5,912 nt of DNA from Sporichthyaceae bacterium (GTDB lineage Bacteria; Actinomycetota; Actinomycetes; JACCYY01). A model generated the notes under the pieces. That model was not told where the DNA came from. It worked only from the letters and a program-made list of their open reading frames with translations, and made no database searches. Both the position numbers and the translations under genes were made by a program. Location: contig JACCYY010000156.1 of the NCBI GenBank assembly GCA_013696235.1, forward strand, positions 1 to 5,912, in the 5' to 3' direction. Below are positions 1 through 5,912 of the stretch, one piece after another (within the stretch, counting starts at the first letter, position 1; every line of letters begins with the position of its first letter).

Positions 1-1607
1 AGGAAGACCGTTCCGAGTGGCCGGTCGAGCAGCGGCTCGAACATCGCATCATCGACGGCGACTGCGACGGACTCGAGAACGACCTCGAGGAACAACTGCA
101 GTCGCGACCCGCGCTCTCGATCGTCAACGAAGTGCTGCTCGAAGGCATGAAGGTCGTCGGCGAGCTGTTCGGCAAGGGCGAGATGCAGCTCCCGTTCGTG
201 CTCCAGAGCGCGGAGACGATGAAGGCCTCGGTGGCCTACCTGGAGCCACACATGGAGAAGCTGGCTGACGGTGTCGACGCTTCCAAGGGCCGCATCGTCC
301 TGGCCACGGTGAAGGGCGACGTCCATGACATCGGCAAGAACCTCGTCGACATCATCTTGACCAACAACGGCTACACGGTCGTGAACCTCGGGATCAAGCA
401 GCCTGTCAACGCGATCCTCGAGGCCGCGAAGGAGCACCGGGCCGACGTGATCGGCATGTCCGGGCTCCTGGTGAAGTCCACGGTGATCATGAAGGAGAAC
501 CTCGAGGAGCTCAACCAGCGGGGGATGGCCGCCCGGTGGCCGGTGATCCTCGGTGGTGCCGCGCTCACGCGCGCGTACGTCGAGCAGGACCTCGCTGAGG
601 TGTACGAGGGCGAGGTCCGCTACGCCCGGGATGCCTTCGAGGGCCTGCGGCTCATGGACGCGATGGTCGCGGTGCGCCGCGGCGTTCCTGGTGCCGAGCT
701 GCCGGCGCTGCGCCCACGGCGGGTCCGCAGCACCGGGCCGACGATCGACGAGCGCGGACCGGCCGAGGTCCCGGCGCGATCGGACGTGGCGACGGACAAC
801 CCGGTGCCCACGCCGCCGTTCTGGGGAGACCGGGTGGTCAAGGGCATCCCGCTGGCCGACTACCTCGCCTACCTCGACGAGCGGGCGACGTTCATGGGGC
901 AGTGGGGGCTCCGAGCGACCCGCGGCGGCGACGGACCCTCGTACGAGGATCTGGTGGAGACCGAGGCTCGGCCGCGCCTGCGGGCCTGGCTCGAACGCCT
1001 GCAGACCGAGAACCTGCTCGAGGCCGCGGTCGTGTACGGGTACTTCCCCTGCGTGAGCAAGGGCGACGACCTGATCATCCTGGAGCGGCCGGAGCCGGGA
1101 TCGGCGGAGGTCATGCGGTTCACCTTCCCGCGGCAGCGCCGCGACCGGTTCCTGTGCCTGGCCGACTTCTTCCGACCGGAGGAGTCCGGCGAGGTGGACG
1201 TGATCGCGTTCACGCTCGTCACGATGGGTTCGCGCCTGAGCGAAGCCACCGCCGAGCTGTTCGCCGCGGACGCCTACCGGGACTACCTCGAGCTGCACGG
1301 GCTCTCCGTGCAGCTCGCCGAGGGGCTGGCCGAGCACTGGCACGCGCGGATCCGCAGCGAGCTCGGTTTCGGGGACCAGGACCCCGACGGGCTCGACGCC
1401 GTGCTCAAGCAGGGCTACCGCGGGTCACGGTACTCGTTCGGCTACCCGGCCTGCCCGGACCTGGAGGACCGGGCCAAGATCGTCGCGCTCCTGCGGCCGG
1501 ACCGGATCGGCGTCACGCTGTCCGAGGAGCTCCAGCTGCACCCGGAGCAGTCGACGGATGCGCTGGTGGTCCACCACCCCGAGGCGAAGTACTTCAACGC
1601 CCGGTAG
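1..1607 (+). CDS. metH: Cobalamin-dependent methionine synthase, C-terminal part (5' truncated by window)
   Basis: Cytoplasmic enzyme that transfers the methyl group of 5-methyltetrahydrofolate to homocysteine through methylcobalamin, giving methionine. The reading frame is open from the window edge (first whole codon at 3) to TAG at 1605-1607, about 534 residues. The homocysteine and folate domains lie upstream. Visible in order: end of the B12 cap domain (MQLPFVLQSAETMK, from about 183); the cobalamin-binding Rossmann domain with DVHDIG, whose His at 324-326 is the lower axial cobalt ligand; SGLLVKS (Ser at 459) and GGAALTRAY around 552; a charged, Pro-rich linker at about 670-800; then the complete AdoMet-binding reactivation domain, with EHWH near 1332-1343 and the RGSRYSFGYPACPDLEDR segment at 1419-1472, and the family-typical end HPEAKYF. 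Known family role: the last domain remethylates oxidised cob(II)alamin using AdoMet. No frameshift or missing key residue is visible. The internal GTG at 132 is not a real start because conserved cap sequence continues upstream of it. Confidence 0.97.
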   Translation, partial: EDRSEWPVEQRLEHRIIDGDCDGLENDLEEQLQSRPALSIVNEVLLEGMKVVGELFGKGEMQLPFVLQSAETMKASVAYLEPHMEKLADGVDASKGRIVLATVKGDVHDIGKNLVDIILTNNGYTVVNLGIKQPVNAILEAAKEHRADVIGMSGLLVKSTVIMKENLEELNQRGMAARWPVILGGAALTRAYVEQDLAEVYEGEVRYARDAFEGLRLMDAMVAVRRGVPGAELPALRPRRVRSTGPTIDERGPAEVPARSDVATDNPVPTPPFWGDRVVKGIPLADYLAYLDERATFMGQWGLRATRGGDGPSYEDLVETEARPRLRAWLERLQTENLLEAAVVYGYFPCVSKGDDLIILERPEPGSAEVMRFTFPRQRRDRFLCLADFFRPEESGEVDVIAFTLVTMGSRLSEATAELFAADAYRDYLELHGLSVQLAEGLAEHWHARIRSELGFGDQDPDGLDAVLKQGYRGSRYSFGYPACPDLEDRAKIVALLRPDRIGVTLSEELQLHPEQSTDALVVHHPEAKYFNAR

Positions 1608-1683
1608 AACGTGCGCTGATTTCTGCTGTCTGACCCCACCTGTCCCAACCGTTGCCGAATCGGAACCTCCTCGGGTGGCCGCT

Positions 1684-1709
1684 GAGCGTGCCAGTTCGGG
1701 CATGCGCTC
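1684..1709 (+). other. Imperfect inverted repeat in the metH-dppA gap
   Basis: Left arm GAGCGTGCC (1684-1692) pairs with GGCA (1699-1702) plus CGCTC (1705-1709). This gives nine base pairs with a 2-nt bulge on the right arm and a 6-nt loop. It lies about 75 nt after the metH stop and immediately upstream of a TAGTGT hexamer. There is no T-run after it, so a classical intrinsic terminator is not supported. It could be a U-less terminator for metH, an operator for the dpp genes, or chance in GC-rich DNA. Confidence 0.3.
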
Positions 1710-1711
1710 GC

Positions 1712-1717
1712 TAGTGT
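1712..1717 (+). promoter_or_regulatory. Possible -10 element for dppA
   Basis: TAGTGT fits the loose TAnnnT form of actinobacterial housekeeping -10 elements and lies 54 nt before the dppA ATG. No good -35 is visible: the hexamer at 17-nt spacing is TGCCAG, inside the inverted repeat. It is the best -10 candidate I see in this gap, but the match is weak and may be chance. Confidence 0.2.
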
Positions 1718-1728
1718 TCGCCGGAACC

Positions 1729-1746
1729 GCTGGGCGTCCGCCCGGC
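1729..1746 (+). other. Short hairpin in the putative dppA leader
   Basis: GCTGGGC (1729-1735) and GCCCGGC (1740-1746) form a 7-bp stem with one G-U pair and a 4-nt loop, ending 15 nt before the Shine-Dalgarno sequence. No T-tract follows, so it is not a normal terminator. It could affect leader stability or be chance; GC-rich leaders form such stems often. Confidence 0.25.
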
Positions 1747-1761
1747 TGCAGCAGTCCGTAC

Positions 1762-1770
1762 GAGGTGGAG
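1762..1770 (+). promoter_or_regulatory. Ribosome binding site of dppA
   Basis: The purine-rich GAGGTGGAG ends one base before the ATG at 1772; its GAGG core (1762-1765) leaves 6 nt to the start. This fixes the start codon, which also gives a full lipoprotein signal peptide directly downstream. Confidence 0.7.
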
Positions 1771-1771
1771 C

Positions 1772-3475
1772 ATGCGACCAAATTCAGGAGCCGGCCGGCG
1801 GTATCTCGCCCTCGGCGCCAGCGGCATTGTGGCGCTCTCGCTCGCCGCTTGCGGCGGCGACGACCCAGAGACGCCAGGCACGGGTGAGACCGAGGGTGGC
1901 GGGACGGCCACGGGGGAGCTCGTCTTCGCCGGCTCGGCCGAGCCAGTCGTCATCGACGGTGCGTGGGTGAGCGACGGTGAGTCGATCCGCGTCATCCGGC
2001 AGATCTTCGAGGGTCTCGTCACGACGGAAGCGGGCGGCACCGACATCCAGCCTGCGCTCGCCACCGAGTGGACGACGACCGACGACGGCCTCGAGTGGAC
2101 GTTCTCCCTCCAGGACGGCGTGACGTTCCACGACGACACCCCGTTCAACGCGGAGGCGGTCTGCTTCAACTTCGACCGCTGGTACAACTTCGAGGGCCCG
2201 ATCGCGCAGAGCGCATCGTCCTCGTACTACTACCAGACCGTGTTCGGCGGTTTCGCCGAGAACGACGCGGCGTACGCGGAAAGCCTTGGCGAGAGCCTCT
2301 ACGAGTCCTGCGAGGCCACCGACGACACCACCGCGGTGATCACGCTCACCCGCCCGTCCTCGACGTTCCTCACCGCGCTCTCGCTGCCGGCGTTCTCGAT
2401 CGCCAGCCCGACTGCGCTCGAGGAGTTCGGCGCCGACGACGTCGGCGGTGACGGCGAGGCACCGACGTTCGACGGCACGTACGGCTACGAGCACCCGACC
2501 GGGACCGGCCCGTACGCGTTCACCGAGTGGGAGCGCGGGGTGCGAGTCGTGCTGACCGCGAACGCGGACTACTGGGGCGAGAACCAGCCATCGGTCGAGA
2601 CCCTGATCTTCGTCGCGATCGCCGACGGACCGGCCCGGCGCACGGCGCTCGAGACCGGCGAGATCGACGGCTACGACCTGGTCGATCCCGCCGATGCCAC
2701 CGCGCTCGAGGACGCCGGCTTCACGCTCCTGCAGCGGCCGGCCTTCAACGTCGGGTACATCGGCTTCAACTCCTCGATCCCGCCGCTGGACAACCCAGAC
2801 GTGCGCAAGGCCGTCGCGTACGCGGTGAACAAGGAGAACCTCCTGAGCACGAAGTACCCCGAGGGCGCGCAGGTCGCGACGCAGTTCCAGCCGCCGGAGC
2901 TGTTCGGCTGGAGCGACAGCGTCGAGGAGTACGCGTACGACCCGGCGATGGCCGAGCAGCTGCTGGCCGACTCCGGCGTCGCGAACCCGACGATCGAGTT
3001 CTGGTACCCGACCGACGTGAGCCGGCCGTACATGCCAGACCCCGAGGGCAACTTCGAGCTGATCAAGGCCGACCTCGAGGCGGTCGGGTTCACGGTGAAC
3101 TCGCAGAGCGCGCCGTGGAACCCCGACTACCTCGCGGCGAACCAGGCCGGCACCCAGCAGATGTACCTCCTCGGCTGGACTGGTGACTTCGGCGACCCGG
3201 ACAACTTCATCGGGACGTTCTTCCAGACCCAGCAGGCGCAGTGGGGGTTCAACGAGCCGGAGATCTTCGATGCCCTCGACGCCGCAGAGGCGGAGACCGA
3301 CGAGGACACCCGGGTCGGGCTCTACGCCGAGATCAACCAGATGATCATGGAGTTCGTGCCGGGCGTGCCCTACGTCCACACGCAGCCCGCGATCGCGTTC
3401 CGGGCCGGTATCGACGGCTACGAGCCGAGCCCGGTGAACAATGAGGACTTCGCCCTGGTGACGGTCACCGAATAG
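1772..3475 (+). CDS. dppA: DppA-type peptide-binding lipoprotein of an ABC importer (SBP family 5)
   Basis: Extracytoplasmic lipid-anchored receptor that captures ligand and delivers it to the DppBC channel. The 567-residue protein starts with a basic segment (RR at 9-10), a hydrophobic core (11-23) and the lipobox L24-A25-A26-C27; C27 would be lipidated. A flexible Gly/Thr/Glu-rich linker follows to about residue 48, then an SBP_bac_5 fold to the C terminus, including TGTGPYAFTEWERG (243-256), NADYWG (264-269) and GWTGDFGDPDNF (468-479). R418 in SRPYMPD and D472 in GWTGD match, by motif and by spacing (54 versus 53 residues), Arg355 and Asp408 that I recall as ligand contacts in E. coli DppA, suggesting dipeptides. 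The mature part is very acidic (about 91 Asp/Glu against 17 Lys/Arg). C131 and C180 are its only cysteines besides C27 and could form a disulfide. Family and role are firm; substrate is inferred, and oligopeptides or other family-5 ligands remain possible. Confidence 0.92.
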   Translation: MRPNSGAGRRYLALGASGIVALSLAACGGDDPETPGTGETEGGGTATGELVFAGSAEPVVIDGAWVSDGESIRVIRQIFEGLVTTEAGGTDIQPALATEWTTTDDGLEWTFSLQDGVTFHDDTPFNAEAVCFNFDRWYNFEGPIAQSASSSYYYQTVFGGFAENDAAYAESLGESLYESCEATDDTTAVITLTRPSSTFLTALSLPAFSIASPTALEEFGADDVGGDGEAPTFDGTYGYEHPTGTGPYAFTEWERGVRVVLTANADYWGENQPSVETLIFVAIADGPARRTALETGEIDGYDLVDPADATALEDAGFTLLQRPAFNVGYIGFNSSIPPLDNPDVRKAVAYAVNKENLLSTKYPEGAQVATQFQPPELFGWSDSVEEYAYDPAMAEQLLADSGVANPTIEFWYPTDVSRPYMPDPEGNFELIKADLEAVGFTVNSQSAPWNPDYLAANQAGTQQMYLLGWTGDFGDPDNFIGTFFQTQQAQWGFNEPEIFDALDAAEAETDEDTRVGLYAEINQMIMEFVPGVPYVHTQPAIAFRAGIDGYEPSPVNNEDFALVTVTE

Positions 3476-3498
3476 TCCTCGCACCGCCTGCAACAACG

Positions 3499-3550
3499 GC
3501 TCGAAGCTCAGGCGCCCGGCGTACCACCGGGCGCCTGAGCCGGGTCGAGC
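3499..3550 (+). terminator. Strong stem-loop between dppA and dppB (attenuator, U-less terminator or mRNA stabiliser)
   Basis: GCTCAGGCGCCCGG (3506-3519) and CCGGGCGCCTGAGC (3527-3540) are a perfect 14-bp inverted repeat with a 7-nt loop. An additional outer stem, GCTCGA (3499-3504) with TCGAGC (3545-3550), stacks across an asymmetric internal loop of 1 and 4 nt. It starts 24 nt after the dppA stop. There is no T-run, so it differs from a textbook intrinsic terminator, although actinobacterial terminators are often described as lacking one. Placed just after the binding-protein gene, it could terminate part of the transcripts or protect the 3' end of a dppA mRNA, raising DppA over DppBCD. The structure is seen directly; its function is inferred. 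Confidence 0.75.
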
Positions 3551-3582
3551 ACCAGTGACAGCGCGGCCCGACCGGATGAGGT

Positions 3583-3589
3583 AAGGAGG
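3583..3589 (+). promoter_or_regulatory. Strong Shine-Dalgarno sequence of dppB
   Basis: AAGGAGG lies 10 nt before the GTG at 3600, a near-ideal anti-16S match at slightly long spacing. It supports GTG 3600 as the start. The in-frame ATG at 3576 is followed by TAA two codons later and is excluded. The strong site suggests dppB is translated independently rather than by coupling to dppA. Confidence 0.75.
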
Positions 3590-3599
3590 GCGCTGGCCC

Positions 3600-4607
3600 G
3601 TGGCACGATTCGTCGTCCGGCGGCTGCTGCTGCTGGTCCCGATCCTGCTCGGCCTGTCGATTCTGCTCTTCGCGTGGGTCCGGGCACTGCCCGGGAGCAC
3701 GGCGAACTCCCTTCTCGGCGAGCGGGGGACGCCCGAGACGATCGCCGCGGTCGAGCGCCTGTACGGCCTCGACCAGCCGATCACCGTGCAGTACTGGAAG
3801 TACCTGAAGCAGTCGGCCACGTTCGATCTCGGCACCTCGGCGCAGACCCGACGGCCAGTGACCGACGAGATGCTCCGGCTCTTCCCCGGCACGATCGAGC
3901 TCACCGCCGTCGCGCTGGTCATCGCGGTCGGTGTCGGGGTCCCGCTCGGGTACTTCGCCGCGCGTCGCTACGGCACCTGGCTGGACTCGGGCGCGATCGT
4001 CGGCTCGCTGCTCGGCGTCACGATCCCGGTCTTCTTCCTCGGCTTCTTGCTCAAGTACTTCTTCGCGATCAAGCTCGGCTGGCTGCCCACGGCCGGCCGG
4101 TCAGACCAACGCATTCTCGGGGTCGATCACCCGACCGGGTTCTACGTCCTGGACGGGTTCATCACCGGGAACCTGTCCGCGGCCTGGGATGCGTTCAAGC
4201 ACCTGGTCCTGCCCGGTCTCGCCCTCGCCACGATCCCGCTCGCGATCATTACCAGGATCACCCGGGCATCGGTCCTCGACGTGGTGCACGAGGACTACGT
4301 TCGCACCGCCGAGGCGAAGGGCTTGCTGGCGTCCACGATCACCCGACGACACATCCTCCGAAACGCGCTGCTCCCGGTCGTCACGATCATCGGGCTCCAG
4401 CTCGGCCTGCTGCTGTCCGGGGCGATCCTCACCGAGACGGTGTTCGTGTTCAACGGCGTGGGCAAGTTCGTCGCCGACTCGATCCGCTTCCGCGACTACG
4501 CCGTCATCCAGGGCTTCATCCTGGTGTTCGCGGTGATCTACGTGGTCGTCAACCTGCTCGTGGACATCGCCTACGGCTTGGTCGACCCGCGGGTGCGGGT
4601 CCGATGA
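3600..4607 (+). CDS. dppB: Peptide ABC transporter permease DppB
   Basis: Inner-membrane subunit that forms half of the translocation channel of the peptide importer. The 335-residue length is normal for the family. The N terminus RRLLLLVPILLGLSILLF is the family's typical first membrane helix (about 9-27), followed by an extracytoplasmic stretch with GLDQPITVQYWKYL and the conserved FDLGTS (75-80). Further hydrophobic helices fall near 101-121, 132-157, 203-220, 257-280 and 301-326, six in all. The cytoplasmic EAA loop that contacts the ATPases is clear at 233-260: YVRTAEAKG, then HILRNALLPV. The start is GTG, backed by the Shine-Dalgarno sequence at 3583. Its TGA stop overlaps the dppC start as ATGA. 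Motifs cannot separate DppB from OppB; dpp is chosen because of the binding protein. Base composition matches the neighbours. Confidence 0.93.
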   Translation: MARFVVRRLLLLVPILLGLSILLFAWVRALPGSTANSLLGERGTPETIAAVERLYGLDQPITVQYWKYLKQSATFDLGTSAQTRRPVTDEMLRLFPGTIELTAVALVIAVGVGVPLGYFAARRYGTWLDSGAIVGSLLGVTIPVFFLGFLLKYFFAIKLGWLPTAGRSDQRILGVDHPTGFYVLDGFITGNLSAAWDAFKHLVLPGLALATIPLAIITRITRASVLDVVHEDYVRTAEAKGLLASTITRRHILRNALLPVVTIIGLQLGLLLSGAILTETVFVFNGVGKFVADSIRFRDYAVIQGFILVFAVIYVVVNLLVDIAYGLVDPRVRVR

Positions 4608-5515
4608 GCCTCAGCGAGGCCGAGGCCCGGGTCGACACCGCGGTCGCGGCCGAGGACGTCGGCGGCAGCCTGCTCAAGGAGGCGTGGCGCCGGCTGCGCC
4701 GGGACCCGGTCGCGATCACCGGCGGAGCGATGGTCGCGCTCTTCGTCCTCGTGGCGGTCATCGGGCCCTGGATCGCGCCCTACGGCCCGAGCGATCGCGC
4801 CGGCGCGGTCACTCCGACCATGATCCCGGGTCCGTCGTCGCAGTTCTGGTTCGGCCTGGACGACCTGGGCCGCGACGAGCTGTCCCGGGTGATTCTCGGC
4901 GCCCGGCAGTCCCTGCTGGTCGGCGTGGTCTCGCTCGTCCTCGGCATGATCGGTGGGCTCACGCTTGGCGTGCTCGCCGGCGCGCTCGGCGGTTGGGTCG
5001 ACAGCCTCATCATGCGGATCATCGACATCGTGCTCGCCGTCCCCGGGTTGCTGTTCGCGATCGGCGTCGCCGCCACGCTCGGCCGGAGCCTGCAGTCCGT
5101 GATGATCGCGATCGCGGTGGTGAACGTGCCGATCTTCGCCCGGTTGCTGCGCGGGCAGATGCTCTCGCAGCGCGAGGCCGACTACGTCTCGGCGGCTACG
5201 TCGGTGGGCCTGCGCCGACGGGTCGTCGTGTTCCGGCACATCCTGCCCAACTCGATCTCCCCGGTGATCGTCCAGGGCACGTTGACGCTGGCTACGGCGA
5301 TCATCGACGCCGCCGGTCTCGCCTTCCTGGGGCTGGGCGGAACCGACCCCAGCGTTCCGGAGTGGGGCCGGATGCTCGCGGACAGCCAGGACTACCTGTC
5401 CGGCGCGATCCATCTCGCGATCTTCCCGGGTCTGGCGATCGTGTTCGCCGCGCTGGGTTTCACCCTGTTCGGTGAGCGCCTTCGCGAGGCCCTCGACCCG
5501 AAGTACCGCCGGTGA
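4604..5515 (+). CDS. dppC: Peptide ABC transporter permease DppC
   Basis: Second channel subunit, pairing with DppB in the membrane. From the ATG at 4604 it has 303 residues, a normal length. The first 25 or so residues are a polar cytoplasmic segment. An OppC_N-type region follows: [14 protein letters not shown] (28-41), helix 1 (about 40-58), IAPYGP, then the [19 protein letters not shown] stretch (83-101), a variant of the common HPLGTDxxGRD motif with Phe-Gly-Leu replacing His-Pro-Leu-Gly-Thr. Other helices lie near 103-127, 134-158, 163-181, 219-241 and 268-290. The EAA loop is [13 protein letters not shown] with HILPNS (194-217). The end EALDPKYRR is typical. The ATG overlaps the dppB stop (ATGA) with no clear Shine-Dalgarno sequence, so translation is probably coupled. 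Earlier codons in this frame lie inside dppB and are not part of the gene. Confidence 0.93.
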   Translation: MSLSEAEARVDTAVAAEDVGGSLLKEAWRRLRRDPVAITGGAMVALFVLVAVIGPWIAPYGPSDRAGAVTPTMIPGPSSQFWFGLDDLGRDELSRVILGARQSLLVGVVSLVLGMIGGLTLGVLAGALGGWVDSLIMRIIDIVLAVPGLLFAIGVAATLGRSLQSVMIAIAVVNVPIFARLLRGQMLSQREADYVSAATSVGLRRRVVVFRHILPNSISPVIVQGTLTLATAIIDAAGLAFLGLGGTDPSVPEWGRMLADSQDYLSGAIHLAIFPGLAIVFAALGFTLFGERLREALDPKYRR

Positions 5516-5912
5516 GCGCGGTGGCCCGCACCTGGACCGGCCATTCCGGCCCGACGTCGCTGCTCGAGGTCCGCGACCTCGAGGTGATCTTCACCCGCCG
5601 GGGTCGGCGGGACGTGCGGGCGGTGGATGGCGTCTCGTTCTCCGTCGATGCCGGCGAGACGGTCGGCATCGTGGGGGAGTCCGGCAGCGGCAAAAGCATC
5701 ACGTCGCTCGCCGTCATGGGCCTGCTTCCGAACCGCGGGTGCGACGTCTCCGGCTCGATCCGGTTCGACGGCGCCGACCTGCGGACCCTGTCGCGGGACC
5801 AGATGCGCGACATCCGCGGACGCGACATCGCGATGGTGTTCCAGGACCCGATGACCTCGCTCAACCCGGTGGTCACGATCGGCAAGCAGGTGGCCGAGGT
5901 GCTGGAGCGGCA
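5512..5912 (+). CDS. dppD: Peptide ABC transporter ATP-binding protein DppD, N-terminal part (3' truncated by window)
   Basis: Cytoplasmic ATPase that drives the importer by docking on the EAA loops of DppB and DppC. 133 whole codons are visible. An ABC domain starts at [11 protein letters not shown] (17-27). The A-loop region lies around 34-44, the Walker A motif GESGSGKS is at 55-62 with catalytic-site Lys61, and the Q-loop is [11 protein letters not shown] (109-119, Gln111), all in the form typical of the Opp/Dpp subfamily. The signature motif, Walker B and the C-terminal oligopeptide/dipeptide tail (often bearing an Fe-S cluster in this family) lie beyond the window. The chosen start, GTG 5512, overlaps the dppC stop as GTGA, like the dppB-dppC junction, and has no clear Shine-Dalgarno sequence of its own; GTG 5521 is an alternative giving a protein three residues shorter. 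OppD and DppD cannot be told apart here. Confidence 0.92.
   Translation, partial: MSAVARTWTGHSGPTSLLEVRDLEVIFTRRGRRDVRAVDGVSFSVDAGETVGIVGESGSGKSITSLAVMGLLPNRGCDVSGSIRFDGADLRTLSRDQMRDIRGRDIAMVFQDPMTSLNPVVTIGKQVAEVLER

Noticed and set aside
902..1633. A 243-codon alternative plus-strand frame inside metH
   Set aside because: The translation is Arg/Ala/Gly/Pro-rich noise, while the metH frame carries conserved motifs across the same bases.
1745..1752. GCTGCAGC palindrome near the dppA ribosome binding site
   Set aside because: An 8-bp palindrome in GC-rich DNA is easily chance, and it overlaps the other small hairpin.
1608..1771. Cobalamin, SAM or T-box riboswitch ahead of dppA
   Set aside because: I see no recognisable core motif, and the gap is short with only small hairpins.
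1784..3922. A 712-codon open frame on the minus strand opposite dppA and the start of dppB
   Set aside because: It is a mirror of GC-biased codons in the plus-strand genes. Its product is Arg/Val/Glu-rich with no recognisable domain, and it runs across the dppA-dppB gap and stem-loop.
3674..4603. N-terminal extension of the dppC frame into dppB
   Set aside because: It is open only through GC bias and lies inside dppB; the family length and the OppC_N start fit the ATG at 4604.
4571..5413. A 280-codon minus-strand open frame opposite dppC
   Set aside because: The product is low-complexity, rich in Arg, Asp and His, with no family features; the opposite strand encodes a clear permease.

Overview
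The window reads as a high-GC actinobacterial chromosome segment. GC-rich third codon positions are pervasive, and the B12-domain and activation-domain sequence of MetH closely resembles the mycobacterial/actinobacterial form as I remember it. The substrate-binding lipoprotein also has an actinobacterial look. I cannot assign a genus. All genes I can support lie on the + strand, and nothing suggests mobile DNA, phage, CRISPR or RNA genes.

Layout: (1) Positions 1-1607 hold the 3' part of metH, the cobalamin-dependent methionine synthase. It covers the end of the B12 cap, the cobalamin-binding Rossmann domain and the complete C-terminal AdoMet-dependent reactivation domain. (2) Positions 1608-1771 are a 164-nt gap with an imperfect inverted repeat, a weak -10-like element, a short hairpin and a good Shine-Dalgarno sequence. 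(3) Positions 1772-3475 encode a DppA-type peptide-binding lipoprotein. (4) Positions 3476-3599 are a 124-nt gap dominated by a perfect 14-bp stem-loop with an extra outer 6-bp stem, followed by a strong Shine-Dalgarno sequence. (5) Positions 3600-4607 encode the permease DppB. (6) Positions 4604-5515 encode the permease DppC, overlapping dppB as ATGA. (7) From 5512 to the window end is the start of the ATPase DppD, overlapping dppC as GTGA and cut off after the Q-loop. A second ATPase (DppF-like) would be expected just downstream.

The dppABCD genes form one ABC importer of the peptide/opine/nickel family. The lipoprotein captures ligand outside the membrane, DppB and DppC form the channel, and DppD (with a likely DppF) supplies ATP hydrolysis. 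Two residues of the binding protein line up, by motif and spacing, with the residues of Escherichia coli DppA that hold the two ends of a dipeptide, so short-peptide uptake is the best substrate guess. The stem-loop between dppA and dppB is the clearest regulatory structure and would fit higher expression of the binding protein than of the membrane parts.

Overall this is an ordinary housekeeping and transport region. I found no convincing undescribed system. The points worth a second look are the intergenic stem-loop, the extreme acidity of the binding protein, its dipeptide-type contact residues and the metH/dpp intergenic dyad.
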